Numbered from the stretch's first letter, positions 51,049 through 60,298 are shown. The stretch: 64,000 nucleotides of DNA from Halobellus rarus (GCF_024494595.1 NZ_JANHDI010000008.1:1-64000); one strand, 5' to 3'. The notes: generated from the sequence alone by a model not told the origin. A program made the numbers and translations.

Positions 51049-52314
51049 GTGAGCGGAACGAACGACGCGGACCGCGAGGACGCAGACGTCGCCCCCCCGC
51101 CCTCCGAGAGCGCGGACGCCGACGACACCGGAGAGCGGGCCGCTCTGACGGACCCGACGAACGCGGTCCTGATCGGTCACGGCGACTTCGGCACCAAGAG
51201 CAGCGGCGTCCGCGCGCGGATGGCCGAGCGGGTCGCCCGCGACGTCGAGGCCGCGCTCGACGCCGACGGGATCGAGGCCACCGTCGAGCGCCCGTGGTCG
51301 CGCGTCGTGGTCCGGACCGGCCGTCCGAAGGCGGCCGCCCGCGTCGCCGCGGCGCTCCCCGGGATCGCGTTCGCTCGCCCCGCCGTCGCGGTCGATCCCG
51401 AGATGGCAGCGATCCGCCGGGCGGTTCGCCGACTCGCCGAAGCCGGTCCGCACGACCCCTCGGAGACGTACGCGGTCGACAGCGACCGGATCGGGCCCGC
51501 GGAGGTCCACGGCTTTTCGAGCCGAGACATCGACGTCGAGGCCGGACGGGTCGTCGGCGAGGTCACCGGCGCGTCGGTCGACCTCGACGACCCCGACCGA
51601 ACCTACCGGATCGAGGTCCGAGAGCGGGAGGCGTTCGTCTCCGCGATTCGACTCGAGGGGCCCGGCGGGCTCCCCGTCGGGACGCAGGGACGGGTCGCCG
51701 TCCTCGTCAGCGGCGGCCTCGACTCCCCCGTGGCGATGTGGCGACTCCTCCGACGCGGGTGCGTCGCGATCCCCGTCTACGTCGACCTCGGCGAGTACGG
51801 CGGGGCGGACCACCGGGCTCGCGCGCTCGAAGTCACCCGGACGGTCGCCGAGCGCGCCCCCCGGGCGGACCTGCGTCCCCGGATGGTCGACGGCGGCGGG
51901 TTCGTCGACCGCGTGGTCGAGACCGCCGAGCACACGCGGATGCTGTCGCTCCGGCGCGCGATGCTCGCGGCGGCCGAGGGCGTCGCCGAGACCGTCGACG
52001 CTCACAGCGTCGCGACCGGGGAGGCACTGGGACAGAAGTCGAGTCAGACCGGATGGAACGTGGCGGTCACGGACGCCGCCGTCTCCGTGCCGGTCCATCG
52101 GCCCCTCCTCACCGAGGACAAACCCGACATCGTGGCGGCGGCGCGGGAACTCGGCACCTACACCGACGCGACGCTGCCCGTCGGTTGCGACCGAATCGCG
52201 CCAGCCCATCCCGAGACGAACGCGACGCTCGACGGCGTGCTGGCCGCCGAGCCCGACGGACTCCTCGACACGGCCCGGGAGGCGGGGCGAAGCGCCGAAC
52301 TCGGATCGTTCTGA
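51049..52314 (+). CDS. thiI: ThiI-like tRNA 4-thiouridine synthase
   Basis: 421 residues. An acidic N-terminal tail of about 35 residues precedes a THUMP region (to about 210) and a PP-loop ATPase domain with SGGLDSPVAMW. Later motifs HTRMLSLRRAML, SVATGEALGQKSSQT and PVGCDRIAP are conserved in ThiI. No rhodanese domain is present, as in many archaea, so sulfur is delivered directly. GTG start at 51049. Confidence 0.92.
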   Translation: MSGTNDADREDADVAPPPSESADADDTGERAALTDPTNAVLIGHGDFGTKSSGVRARMAERVARDVEAALDADGIEATVERPWSRVVVRTGRPKAAARVAAALPGIAFARPAVAVDPEMAAIRRAVRRLAEAGPHDPSETYAVDSDRIGPAEVHGFSSRDIDVEAGRVVGEVTGASVDLDDPDRTYRIEVREREAFVSAIRLEGPGGLPVGTQGRVAVLVSGGLDSPVAMWRLLRRGCVAIPVYVDLGEYGGADHRARALEVTRTVAERAPRADLRPRMVDGGGFVDRVVETAEHTRMLSLRRAMLAAAEGVAETVDAHSVATGEALGQKSSQTGWNVAVTDAAVSVPVHRPLLTEDKPDIVAAARELGTYTDATLPVGCDRIAPAHPETNATLDGVLAAEPDGLLDTAREAGRSAELGSF

Positions 52315-52504
52315 GACCGTGTTCTCGCGCCGCGGTCACCTCGCTACCGGCGCGGCGACTCGCAGCGAGGTCGCCGACTCGCGAGGAGACCGCCGGTGCG
52401 CCCCGTGGGAACGCGACCCACAAATTTCTATGTGTATGTCTACCTTACGCCGAATAGACGTTAATCATTGTTGCTTATTGCGTGATAGATTGGGCAAAAA
52501 TGGG

Positions 52505-52512
52505 TTTACATA
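52505..52512 (+). promoter_or_regulatory. TATA-like box before the zinc-binding gene at 52536
   Basis: TTTACATA is centred about 28 nt before the ATG at 52536. It supports that ATG over an in-frame upstream ATG at 52482. Confidence 0.5.
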
Positions 52513-52535
52513 CCTTCGGACCGTACGAACCGTTA

Positions 52536-52805
52536 ATGTCGAAGACGTGCCGCCCCGCCCCGTCCAAATCGGACGCCGAATGGACCGTGAGACAAGTGGT
52601 CCCGCGCAGCAACTGGGACGCCGCGAGCGAGACGTGTCCGGCGTGCGGCGAGCGCGTCGACCTCCGGGGCCCGCACCACCAGGTGGAACTCGACCGGGAA
52701 CGGACACCCGGGGCCGGGTCGAAGCTGACCCGAGAGCGTCGGCTCCTCGCCTTCTGCGACGAGGCGTGCGCCACCGCCTGGCTCGACGAGACCGACAACC
52801 GCTGA
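52536..52805 (+). CDS. Small zinc-binding protein
   Basis: 89 residues starting MSKTCRPAPS. CPAC in the first half and a CDEACATAWL stretch near the end suggest a treble-clef or TRASH/MYM-type zinc finger, preceded by HHQVELDRER. No enzyme motif. It stands alone, with 220 bp of partly AT-rich DNA upstream. Confidence 0.75.
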   Translation: MSKTCRPAPSKSDAEWTVRQVVPRSNWDAASETCPACGERVDLRGPHHQVELDRERTPGAGSKLTRERRLLAFCDEACATAWLDETDNR

Positions 52806-52997
52806 GCCCGGGGAACCGCCGACGCCGGCAATCGCTCGCGTCGAGGCGTCCGACCGCAACCGATTTATCCCTCCTTCTCGACCGTTCTGACGCCTCTCGA
52901 CGCTCTCGACGCCGCCAGCTATGATTCACGCCTCTCTGCACTCAGTGCGCGCACCGTTCCGTAAGCGAGCCTCTCGTCCCCGAACGGTTTCCAATTC

Positions 52998-53456
52998 GTG
53001 ACGCGCGTCTGCTTCGTCGGTTCGGAAGACGTCGACGTGCAGTTCGAACTCCTCTCGCGGGAGACCGCACGCGAGGCGCTCTCGACGTACCAGCGGTACG
53101 CCCCGTTCGAGAACTCGCTGGCGGTCGACACGGTGAGCCTCGGCGCGGCCGTCTCGCTGTGCAACGACCTGAACTGGTATCTCGTTCGGTTCGTCGACCT
53201 CGCGCTCGTTCGCGAGCCGAGCATCCACGCGGACGAGTGGCTGAGTCGCTCGCTCGCCGCCGCCGTTCGCGACGGCGACGTTCGACCCGGGGAGACCGGC
53301 GAACGACTCGCGATTTACGGAGTGGAGGGTGGTCGGCTGGTCGAACCGATGTACGTCACCCGGCGGCCGGACGGGACAGTCCCCGGATACGACCTCCGAC
53401 CGGTGGAGGAGACGGTGACCGTCCGCGTGACGGGCGAGGAGTTCGACGCTGCCTGA
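52998..53456 (+). CDS. Conserved haloarchaeal protein (possibly DUF5804)
   Basis: 152 residues, GTG start (MTRVCFVGSEDVDVQFELLSRETAREAL). Alpha/beta pattern with many Val, Leu, Arg and Glu, ending EETVTVRVTGEEFDAA. No Cys pair or membrane helix. I associate it loosely with a haloarchaea-restricted DUF family; the function is unknown. An in-frame ATG further down is less likely, since conserved-looking sequence starts at the GTG. Confidence 0.7.
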   Translation: MTRVCFVGSEDVDVQFELLSRETAREALSTYQRYAPFENSLAVDTVSLGAAVSLCNDLNWYLVRFVDLALVREPSIHADEWLSRSLAAAVRDGDVRPGETGERLAIYGVEGGRLVEPMYVTRRPDGTVPGYDLRPVEETVTVRVTGEEFDAA

Positions 53457-53634
53457 TCCCGAGGGCGACCCTCGCCAGATCGGGCGTCCTGGACCGATCG
53501 GGCGTCTGAGACCGCCCGGACGTCCGGGAGCGCGGTGATCTCCGGCTCGTCGCACACCACCTCTCGGGGCCGCTTTGCGGCGGTCCGGACGCGCCCTACC
53601 AACAATTAAGACGGACCCTCCCGATCATCGGAGT

Positions 53635-53952
53635 ATGGACGAGACCCCCCAGAAGATCACGACGCTCGTCGGCCGCGAGGTGTACTCGAACGAAGGCGTG
53701 TTCGTCGGCGAAGTCGCCGACGTCCGGCTCGACCTCACCGACCGGCAGGCCGTGACCGGACTCGCGCTCGCGCAACTCAATGACGAACTCTTTTCGGACC
53801 TCGTCGGTAGCAAGAAGGGCGTCATCCTGCCGTACCGCTGGGTCCGCGCCGTCGGCGACGTCATCCTCGTCAACGACGTCACCCTCCACGACGTCATCGA
53901 ACAGATGTCACAGCCCAACGGCGAGGACAAAGAGGACTCCGCGGTCGCGTAG
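53635..53952 (+). CDS. PRC-barrel domain protein
   Basis: 105 residues, one PRC-barrel: TTLVGREVYSNEGVFVGEVADVRLDL with RAVTGLALAQ-like strands and VILPYRWVRAVGDVILV. Small PRC-barrel proteins of this size (CdpB1/CdpB2) take part in FtsZ-based division in haloarchaea with SepF; others bind RNA. I cannot decide which subgroup this is. Start at 53635 (MDETPQK). Confidence 0.85.
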   Translation: MDETPQKITTLVGREVYSNEGVFVGEVADVRLDLTDRQAVTGLALAQLNDELFSDLVGSKKGVILPYRWVRAVGDVILVNDVTLHDVIEQMSQPNGEDKEDSAVA

Positions 53953-54044
53953 CGTCGAAGCCGACGAAGCTCCCGCCCGCTTTCGCTCTCCGACTTCGTC
54001 TCCCGACCGTCAGTCATTTGCGGGGCGAGTCTGTACTCGGAGGT

Positions 54045-54500
54045 ATGTCGGACGAATCAGACGATCCCGCCGCCGAGAACGACGCCGAAGAGACGCTCCC
54101 CCCGGAGGACGACGCCGAAGAGGCGTCCGACGACGCCGAGGAGAAATCGTTCCGCGAGCGCGTCGAGGAGATCCGCGAGCGGCGCGCCGAGGAGCGAGAG
54201 GAAGGCGACCGCCCCGACCCCGAGGAGATGATGGGTGGCGGCGGCGGTCCGGGCGGTGCCGGCGGCAACCCCTTCGCACAGATGATGAGCGGTATGATGG
54301 GCGGCGGCGGCCCCGGCGGGATGGGCGGCGGTCCGCCCGGAATGGGTGGCGGTCCCGGCGGCCGCGGCGGTCCCGAGGAGAGCGAGTCCGCGGGCAACGA
54401 GGAACTCGTCCGCGAGGTTCGACAGCTCCGCGACGAGGTCCGCGACGCGACGCGGCAGCTCCAGCGCATCGCACAGGCCGTCGAAGACATCGACGACTGA
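54045..54500 (+). CDS. Acidic protein with Gly/Met-rich middle and coiled-coil end
   Basis: 151 residues. The N-terminus (about 1-60) is acidic with charged helix FRERVEEIRERRAEEREE, then about 60 residues of Gly, Pro and Met (GGGGPGG and MGGG units), then the C-terminal helix ELVREVRQLRDEVRDATRQLQRIAQAVEDI with heptad spacing. The low-complexity middle recalls chaperonin tails. I do not recognise the family. Start at 54045 chosen because the upstream nine codons lack conservation-like features. Confidence 0.7.
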   Translation: MSDESDDPAAENDAEETLPPEDDAEEASDDAEEKSFRERVEEIRERRAEEREEGDRPDPEEMMGGGGGPGGAGGNPFAQMMSGMMGGGGPGGMGGGPPGMGGGPGGRGGPEESESAGNEELVREVRQLRDEVRDATRQLQRIAQAVEDIDD

Positions 54501-54581
54501 GACGCCTAACGGTCCCCTCGACGGCGAACAGGTCCAGACCACCTCCGGTCGCGATCCGGGCGCGTTCGACCCGAACCGCGA

Positions 54582-55700
54582 CTACTCTTTTTCGTCGATG
54601 ACGCGGTCGTAGAGGTCGGAGAGCTGATCGACCACGCGTTCGACGCTCAACTCCTCGCGGTGTGACAGACACGACGCCGAGAGCGACTCGCGTTCGTCGA
54701 GCACCCGGCCAATGGCGTCGCGACAGTCCGCCACGTCGCCGTGCTCGTAGTGATAGCCCGTGACGCCGTCTTCGATCGTATTCGAGAGCGCGCCGGCGTC
54801 GACCGCGACGACGGGCGTCCCGCAGGCGTTGGCTTCGAGGGCGACGAGACCCTGCGTCTCGACGGGACTCGGGAAGACGAACGCGTCGAGCGCGGCGTAG
54901 AAGGCCGGAAGCTCCTCGCGGGGGAGAAAGCCGAGGAACCGCGCGTCGACGTCGAGGCTATCGGCCAGCGATTCCAGTTCCTCGCGCGCGGGACCGTCGC
55001 CGCCGATGACGACCGTCGCGTCGATGCCGTCGGCCGCGCGGACGAACTCCGAGAGGTTCTTTTCGTACCCGTGGCGGCCGGTGTATCCGATCAGCGTGCC
55101 TTCGGGAAGGCTATACCGTTCTCGGAACGGACCGGGGTCCGTCGGCGAAAAGAAGTCGACGTCGACGCCGTTCGAGAGCACGACCGCCGGTGTGTCGTCG
55201 TCGACGGTCTCGCGGACACGGTCTCTGGCGTCCGCACTCGGGCAGACGATCGCGTCCGAGCGAGAGAGGAACCAGCACTCGTACCGCTCGGCCAGTCGTT
55301 CGATGCTGTGTTCGACGCGCGGCCGAGACGTGAGGTAGTCCGCGTACTCCGCGGTCGGCGTGTGATAGGATGTCACGAGCGGTAGGTCCTCGCTGCGGGC
55401 GAGTCGCGCCCCGCCGACACCGACCGCGAAGGGGGTGTGCGCGTGGACGACGTCGACGTCCTCGACGGCCGCGGGGACCCGCGGCGTGCCGATTCGAAAG
55501 CCCTCGTACATCGGGAACGGCAGGCTCCGGACCGGATACTCCTCGGGGTCGGGATCGTACTCGGCGCTGCCGGGATAGACGATCCGCATCGTGCCGCCGC
55601 GCTCGCGCCAGCGGTCCCGCCACGTCTGGATCGTGTAGGAGACGCCGTTGACTGTCGGCAGATAGGTGTCGGTGAAGGCGGCGACCGAGGCGGGAGCCAT
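54582..55700 (-). CDS. Glycosyltransferase family 4
   Basis: 372-residue GT-B enzyme. The N-terminal acceptor domain has FTDTYLPTVNGVSYTI and HAHTPFAVG. The donor domain has LSNGVDVDFF, GYTGRHGYEKN (the K of the E-K-N group), GGDGPAREELE, and the EX7E region SPVETQGLVALEANACGTPVV. Homologues add mannose, glucose or other sugars to lipids or glycans. 99 nt separate it from another GT4 gene upstream on the same strand, so they may share a pathway. Confidence 0.93.
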   Translation of the reverse strand: MAPASVAAFTDTYLPTVNGVSYTIQTWRDRWRERGGTMRIVYPGSAEYDPDPEEYPVRSLPFPMYEGFRIGTPRVPAAVEDVDVVHAHTPFAVGVGGARLARSEDLPLVTSYHTPTAEYADYLTSRPRVEHSIERLAERYECWFLSRSDAIVCPSADARDRVRETVDDDTPAVVLSNGVDVDFFSPTDPGPFRERYSLPEGTLIGYTGRHGYEKNLSEFVRAADGIDATVVIGGDGPAREELESLADSLDVDARFLGFLPREELPAFYAALDAFVFPSPVETQGLVALEANACGTPVVAVDAGALSNTIEDGVTGYHYEHGDVADCRDAIGRVLDERESLSASCLSHREELSVERVVDQLSDLYDRVIDEKE

Positions 55701-55770
55701 CGGCGGCGATTCACGGACGGAGGCTTAATCAGTTGCGAATCTCCCGGACCGTCTCCAGCGTCCTCCGCGG

Positions 55771-55825
55771 TCGATCGCTCACCCGCTGCCGTCGACTGGT
55801 CACCCACCGCCGTCGATCGGCCGCC
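55771..55825 (-). repeat. 21-bp degenerate tandem repeat at a GT4 gene 3' end
   Basis: Units start at 55771, 55792 and 55813; copies differ at about a quarter of positions. The stop codon of the upstream GT4 gene (55800-55802) lies in the middle unit. Confidence 0.75.
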
Positions 55826-56891
55826 CCGATCGTTTGGCCTCGCGGACCTCCTGGTAGGTCGCCGCGAGTCGCTCGCCGACCCGATCCAGACTGTGTTCCA
55901 TCGCGGTCTCCCGGGCGTTCTCGCCGAGTCGCTCGCGGAGGTCTTCGTCCTCCGCGAGACGCTCGACGGCGTCGACGAACTCCGACTCGGTCTCGCGCTT
56001 GAGGCAGTCGTGGCCGTCGGTGTAGAACTCCTCGAACACCGGGATGTCGCGGAGGACCACCGCCTTACCGCAGGCCATCGCCTCGAGGACGGCGATGCCC
56101 TGGTTCTCGTTCTTCGTCGGGAAGAGGTAGACGTCGCCCGCGCCGTACGCCCCCCGGATGTCGTCGATCCAGCCGGTGAACGTGACGTTCTCGGGAGGGT
56201 TCGACGTCCACCGGCGGACCGCCTTCGAGGCGTGCGGGCCGGTGTCGTAGGGGCCGAACCACGCGAAGTCGTAGGGCGTCGCCTCCGCGACCCGGCAGAA
56301 CGTCGTCAGCCCCTTCCGCTCGAAGACGTTGCCGACGAGGAAGACGACCGTCCCGTCGAGGTCGTAGCGCTCGCGGTACTCCCCGCGGAGGTCCGCGAAC
56401 CCCGAAAGCGCCTCGACGTCGACGCCGTTCGTCATCGGGCGGATCGGGGCGTCGACGGGGTACGACTCCAGCACGCGCTTCGTGTACTCGGAGGGACAGA
56501 GCACCAGGTCAGCCTGCGAGTAGAACCACTTGAGATACCGGCCCAGCGCCGGCGCGATCGTCGTCGATCCGCGGAACGACTCCGCGAAGTCCTCGCGCGT
56601 GACGTGCGTGTGGAGGATAAGCGGGATATCGTGTCGCCTGGCGTGGCGAGCCACCGCGAGCGATCCCGGACCGACGAGGTTGCAGTGGGCGACATCGTAC
56701 TCGTCGAAGAGGCCGTGACCGGACAGGGCTGACCGGAGGCCGGTAGGCAGGTCGCCACCGCGCCACGGCGAGGTCACGACCTCGACGTCCGTTCGTTCGA
56801 GGGCGGCCCGCTGCTGGTCCGCCGCGGTACCGATGCCGCTGCGGTCCAGCCGCGATTCGAGTTCGAGGTAGTTGAGCGCGCGGAGAGCCAC
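55800..56891 (-). CDS. Glycosyltransferase family 4
   Basis: 363 residues. HCNLVGPGSLAVARHARRHDIPLILHTHV marks the acceptor domain; MTNGVDVEALSGF and GNVFERKGLTTF, then KNENQGIAVLEAMACGKAVVL, the nucleotide-sugar domain with the EX7E-type Glu. Closest in kind to surface-glycan or lipid glycosyltransferases. The gene precedes another GT4 gene. Its 3' end shows a 21-bp degenerate repeat. Confidence 0.92.
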   Translation of the reverse strand: MALRALNYLELESRLDRSGIGTAADQQRAALERTDVEVVTSPWRGGDLPTGLRSALSGHGLFDEYDVAHCNLVGPGSLAVARHARRHDIPLILHTHVTREDFAESFRGSTTIAPALGRYLKWFYSQADLVLCPSEYTKRVLESYPVDAPIRPMTNGVDVEALSGFADLRGEYRERYDLDGTVVFLVGNVFERKGLTTFCRVAEATPYDFAWFGPYDTGPHASKAVRRWTSNPPENVTFTGWIDDIRGAYGAGDVYLFPTKNENQGIAVLEAMACGKAVVLRDIPVFEEFYTDGHDCLKRETESEFVDAVERLAEDEDLRERLGENARETAMEHSLDRVGERLAATYQEVREAKRSGRPIDGGG

Positions 56892-56978
56892 GTCGTCGTG
56901 GAGTTGCTCGCGATCCTATTTATACGTACGACTCTCGACGTCGGGGACCGGGCGTCGCGCGAGCGACGGCGTCGCCTC

Positions 56979-57824
56979 CTATCGCCTCCCGCGCGCCGGC
57001 GGGACGAGGAGGACGTTGTTGTTGCCGCGGGCGACGATCGATTCCGAGACGCTCCCGAGGAGGAGTCGGCGGAGACGGCTCCGTCCGCGCGTGCCGAGCA
57101 GCGTCGTCGTCGCGTCGACGCGGGTCTCCTCTTCGAGGATCTCGTCGACGGGGCTCCCCTCGCGGACGTTGACTCCGGCCTCGATCCCCATCTCTCGTTC
57201 GACCTCGTCGGCGAGGTCTTCCAGCCGCCGTCGGGGGTCTTCGACCGCCGCGCTGGCGTTCTCCTTCCGCACGTGCAGGAGGTCGACCGCCTGCGTCGCC
57301 CCCTTCAGCATCGGGAGGAAGTCGAACGCCTGCCGGGCATTGTCCGAGAAGTCGGTCGCGAACAGGACGTGCTGGAAGAGGTGCTCTTTCACGACGGCCT
57401 TCTCCGAGTCCGGAGGCGCGATCCGCTCGACGAGCAGCGGACGCGTGGCCGTCCGCGCGACGTTCCGCGTCGTGCTCCCGACGAGCCGGTTCGCGAGCGG
57501 GCTCTCGCCCCGCGATCCGACGACGATCATATCCGCGTCGAGTCGGTCGGCGAAGCCGTTGATTCGTCGGTGCGGCGTCCCGCGGGCGACGTGCGTCTCG
57601 ACGGTGAACCCCGCCGACTCGAAGACGTCGCGCTGCGGTTTCAGCGACTTCCGGGTGTCCGTCGCGGCGTCCATCCCCGGGAGGCCGCTGGAGACGTTGT
57701 CCGGGACGACCGTCACGAGGTGGACCTCCGTGACGCCGATGTTGTCGAGACAGTCCAGACACGTGCGTGACCGGATCGCCGCCTCGTTCGCGTCCGAGAG
57801 GTCCGTGGCGAATACGATGCGCAT
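56979..57824 (-). CDS. Tandem universal stress protein (UspA, two domains)
   Basis: 281 residues holding two Usp domains. Domain 1 starts MRIVFATDLSDANEAAIR and has VGSRGESPLANRLVGSTTRNVAR, the ATP-binding G-2x-G-9x-G-S/T loop. Domain 2 (from about residue 150) starts LFQHVLFATDFSDNARQAF with GTRGRSRLRRLLLGSVSESIVAR. It probably binds ATP and responds to stress. An AT-rich TATA-like stretch is centred 27 nt before the ATG. Confidence 0.93.
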   Translation of the reverse strand: MRIVFATDLSDANEAAIRSRTCLDCLDNIGVTEVHLVTVVPDNVSSGLPGMDAATDTRKSLKPQRDVFESAGFTVETHVARGTPHRRINGFADRLDADMIVVGSRGESPLANRLVGSTTRNVARTATRPLLVERIAPPDSEKAVVKEHLFQHVLFATDFSDNARQAFDFLPMLKGATQAVDLLHVRKENASAAVEDPRRRLEDLADEVEREMGIEAGVNVREGSPVDEILEEETRVDATTTLLGTRGRSRLRRLLLGSVSESIVARGNNNVLLVPPARGRR

Positions 57825-57845
57825 ACTCGGGGTTCGCGCTCCACG

Positions 57846-57856
57846 AATTAATATTG
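57846..57856 (-). promoter_or_regulatory. TATA-like box of the Usp gene
   Basis: CAATATTAATT on the minus strand, centred about 27 nt before the ATG at 57824. Confidence 0.55.
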
Positions 57857-57947
57857 CACGGTTAATACAATAAAATGAAATACCAATCCGACGTCCGGAC
57901 CCGATACGACTCGGAACGCCTTTGTCCGCCCGAGTCCGTGCGCCAGT

Positions 57948-58232
57948 ATGGGCATCCCGGCCGAGCGAATCGAGCGACTGCACGACCTCGCCCGGGAAGC
58001 AACGGCCGGTTCGGACGTCGATCTCGCGCGGGAGTACGTGCGCCTCGCGCGCCGGATCGCCGAGCGGAACCGGATCAGGCTCCCGCGTCGATTTCGGCGT
58101 TTCACCTGTGACGACTGCGACGCGTACCTCCGCCCCGGCTCGACGGCGCGGGTCCGGCTCCAGTCCGGGCACGTCGTCGTCAGGTGTCTCTCCTGCGGCG
58201 CGACGAAGCGGTACCCGTACGAGGACCGGTAG
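57948..58232 (+). CDS. rnp4: Ribonuclease P protein component 4 (Rpp21 homologue)
   Basis: 94 residues. An N-terminal helix pair (RIERLHDLAREAT, EYVRLARRIAERNRIRLPRR) is followed by a zinc ribbon with CDDCDAYL and CLSCGA, the Rpr2/Rpp21/SNM1 pattern. It binds the RNase P RNA with RNP1 to aid tRNA 5' maturation. The usual length is close to 100. It lies between divergent Usp and YhbY genes. Confidence 0.93.
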   Translation: MGIPAERIERLHDLAREATAGSDVDLAREYVRLARRIAERNRIRLPRRFRRFTCDDCDAYLRPGSTARVRLQSGHVVVRCLSCGATKRYPYEDR

Positions 58233-58311
58233 CCGAGCCCCGCAACACGACACCGCTCGAACTCGTCGGGAGTCTTAAGTTTCAAACCGGATGCCGACGT
58301 ATCGAAGCCGT

Positions 58312-58560
58312 ATGGACGAACAGGAGCTGCGCAAGGCGGCCCACGATCTGGACGTCACCGTCTGGGTGGGAAAAGGGGGGATCGATCCGGTCGTCGAGGA
58401 GGCGACCGATCAGTTGAAAGACAGAGAACTCGTGAAGGTGAAGTTCCTTCGGGCGGCCCGCGGGGGCACGACAGTGGAGGAACTCGCCGCCGAACTCGCC
58501 GAACGCACCGGCGCGGAGGTCGTCGAGACGCGGGGTAACACGGGGGTCCTACATCGATGA
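58312..58560 (+). CDS. YhbY/CRM-domain RNA-binding protein
   Basis: 82 residues: LRKAAHDLDVTVWVGKGGIDPVVEEATDQLKDRELVKVK matches the CRM fold with the GxxG-type loop GKGG. YhbY proteins associate with ribosome precursors. Start chosen at 58312; an upstream ATG would add seven residues. It overlaps the MscS gene by 4 bp (ATGA). Confidence 0.92.
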   Translation: MDEQELRKAAHDLDVTVWVGKGGIDPVVEEATDQLKDRELVKVKFLRAARGGTTVEELAAELAERTGAEVVETRGNTGVLHR

Positions 58561-59471
58561 GTGCGGGGGCCCCGATGCAGGCCGGAATCGGCCTGAACGA
58601 CTCGATCGCCGGGCTCCTGGCCGGGTTCGGCGTCCCGGACGCGATCGCCAGCCTGCTCGGACAGGCGCTCGCGTTCCTGGTCGTGTTCGCGGTCGTGTTC
58701 GTGGTCGGCCGCAGCGTGCTCCTGCCGATCGCGACCCGGATGATGGACTCTCGGGGACTCGAATCGCACGCCCAGCGGCCGCTTCGACGACTCCTCGTCG
58801 TCGTCGTCGGCTTCGCCGGCATCACGGCCGCCTTCGGCGCGGCGGGGTATCCCAACTTCCTCCAGTCGCTCGCGACGATCGCCGCGGCCGCGACGCTGGC
58901 GATCGGCTTCGCGATGCAGGACGTCCTGAAGAACTTCGTCGCCGGTATCTTCATTTACACCGACAAGCCGTTCAAGATCGGCGACTGGATCCAGTGGGAC
59001 GGAAACTCGGGAATCGTCGAGGACATCAGCTTCCGCGTCTCCCGGGTTCGAACGTTCGACAACGAACTCCTGACGGTGCCGAACTCGGCGCTGACCGACG
59101 GCGTCATCAAGAACCCCGTCGCGAAGGACAAGCTCCGCCTGCAGGTCCCCTTCGGAATCGGCTACGACGACGACACGGAGCGGGCCACCGAGATCATCAT
59201 GGAGGAGGCCGAGGCGCACGCGGACATCCTCGAAGACCCCGCGCCCTCGGTGCGACTGACCGAACTCGGCGACTCCTCGGTGACGCTCACCTCGCGCATC
59301 TGGATCTCCGAGCCGAGCCGCGCGGACTTCGTGAAGACCCGCGCGGACTACGTCCAGTCGGTCAAGCGCCGGTTCGACGAGGAGGGGATCGACATCCCGT
59401 ACCCGAACCGCACCCTCAGCGGCGAACTCACTGTCGCCGGTCTCGAAGCGGTCTCGCCCGCGGACGACTGA
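58557..59471 (+). CDS. MscS-family mechanosensitive ion channel
   Basis: 304 residues with three membrane helices and the pore-lining TM3: SLATIAAAATLAIGFAMQDVLKNFVAGIFIYTDKPFKIGDWI, the MscS hallmark with its Gly/Ala pattern. The cytosolic beta domain has VEDISFRVSRVRTFDNELLTVPNS. It would release ions on hypo-osmotic stress. Its coupling with an RNA-binding gene (4-bp overlap) is unusual, though close genes often overlap here. Confidence 0.95.
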   Translation: MSAGAPMQAGIGLNDSIAGLLAGFGVPDAIASLLGQALAFLVVFAVVFVVGRSVLLPIATRMMDSRGLESHAQRPLRRLLVVVVGFAGITAAFGAAGYPNFLQSLATIAAAATLAIGFAMQDVLKNFVAGIFIYTDKPFKIGDWIQWDGNSGIVEDISFRVSRVRTFDNELLTVPNSALTDGVIKNPVAKDKLRLQVPFGIGYDDDTERATEIIMEEAEAHADILEDPAPSVRLTELGDSSVTLTSRIWISEPSRADFVKTRADYVQSVKRRFDEEGIDIPYPNRTLSGELTVAGLEAVSPADD

Positions 59472-59485
59472 ACCGCCAACTCCCC

Positions 59486-60298
59486 TCAGAGTTCGATCCG
59501 TTCGACGAGCTGGTCGCCCGACTTCGTGTTCACCGCGACGATGCGGACGTGTTCTTCCAGCCCAGATCCGTCGAGCTTCGCCTTCAGGAGGTTGTCGACC
59601 TGGTAGACGCCGGCGGCGTTGATCATCTCGATCTCGACGAGGACGGCCTTCCCGTCGCCCGGCCGGAGCGACACGTTCTCGATGGCCTGACTCGACAGCG
59701 TGTTGATGCCGCGCCCGCCCTTCTCGTAGGGGATGCGCGAGCGGCCGCGTTCCATGTCCAGCGCGTCGGCGACGCGGATGATCCCCGCCTCGGTCGTCAG
59801 CGGGTCCTCCTCGGTGTGGTGACAGAGGATCGCGTGGAGCACCTCGGCCTTCAGTCGGACCGCCTCTTCGGTGTCGTAGAAGCCCAACTGCGGGACGAAC
59901 CGGTCGAGGAGGTCCGCCGCCAGCGGGATCGAGTAGTAGACGTGGTCGTCGCGGTGGACCACGTGTCCGATGTCGTGCAGCGTGGCCGCCAGCGCGAGGA
60001 TCACCGCTTCGTCGGCCTCGGCGAGGCCCTGGTCCCCGGCCCCGTTGCAGGCGACGTCGCCGCCTTTCAACAGGTCGTACAGACAGAGCGCGCGGTTTCT
60101 GACGATCTCGATGTGTTTCGTGCCGTGGTCGTTGTACCCCTTTCGCTGGACGGCGTTGACGTTCTGCGCCTTCAGATAGGTCGTGATCTCCGGGTCCGAG
60201 TTGATCTCGTCGAGAACCGAATTGAGGCGCTCGTCGGGGAAGTTGTGCTCGGCCTCGGGATCGTACTCCCGACCCCCGTTTCCGGTGGATTCAGTCAT
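59486..60298 (-). CDS. HD-domain phosphohydrolase
   Basis: 270 residues. Metal-ligand order is H in HGTKHIEIV, HD in ATLHDIGHVVHRDDHVYY, His in AILCHHTEEDP and D in IIRVADALDMERGRSRI, matching the HD superfamily. The C-terminal 70 residues form an extra domain with VEIEMINAAGVYQV. Related archaeal proteins hydrolyse nucleotides. Start at 60298 (MTESTGN). It is not closely related to the HD protein at 5717-6418. Confidence 0.9.
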   Translation of the reverse strand: MTESTGNGGREYDPEAEHNFPDERLNSVLDEINSDPEITTYLKAQNVNAVQRKGYNDHGTKHIEIVRNRALCLYDLLKGGDVACNGAGDQGLAEADEAVILALAATLHDIGHVVHRDDHVYYSIPLAADLLDRFVPQLGFYDTEEAVRLKAEVLHAILCHHTEEDPLTTEAGIIRVADALDMERGRSRIPYEKGGRGINTLSSQAIENVSLRPGDGKAVLVEIEMINAAGVYQVDNLLKAKLDGSGLEEHVRIVAVNTKSGDQLVERIEL

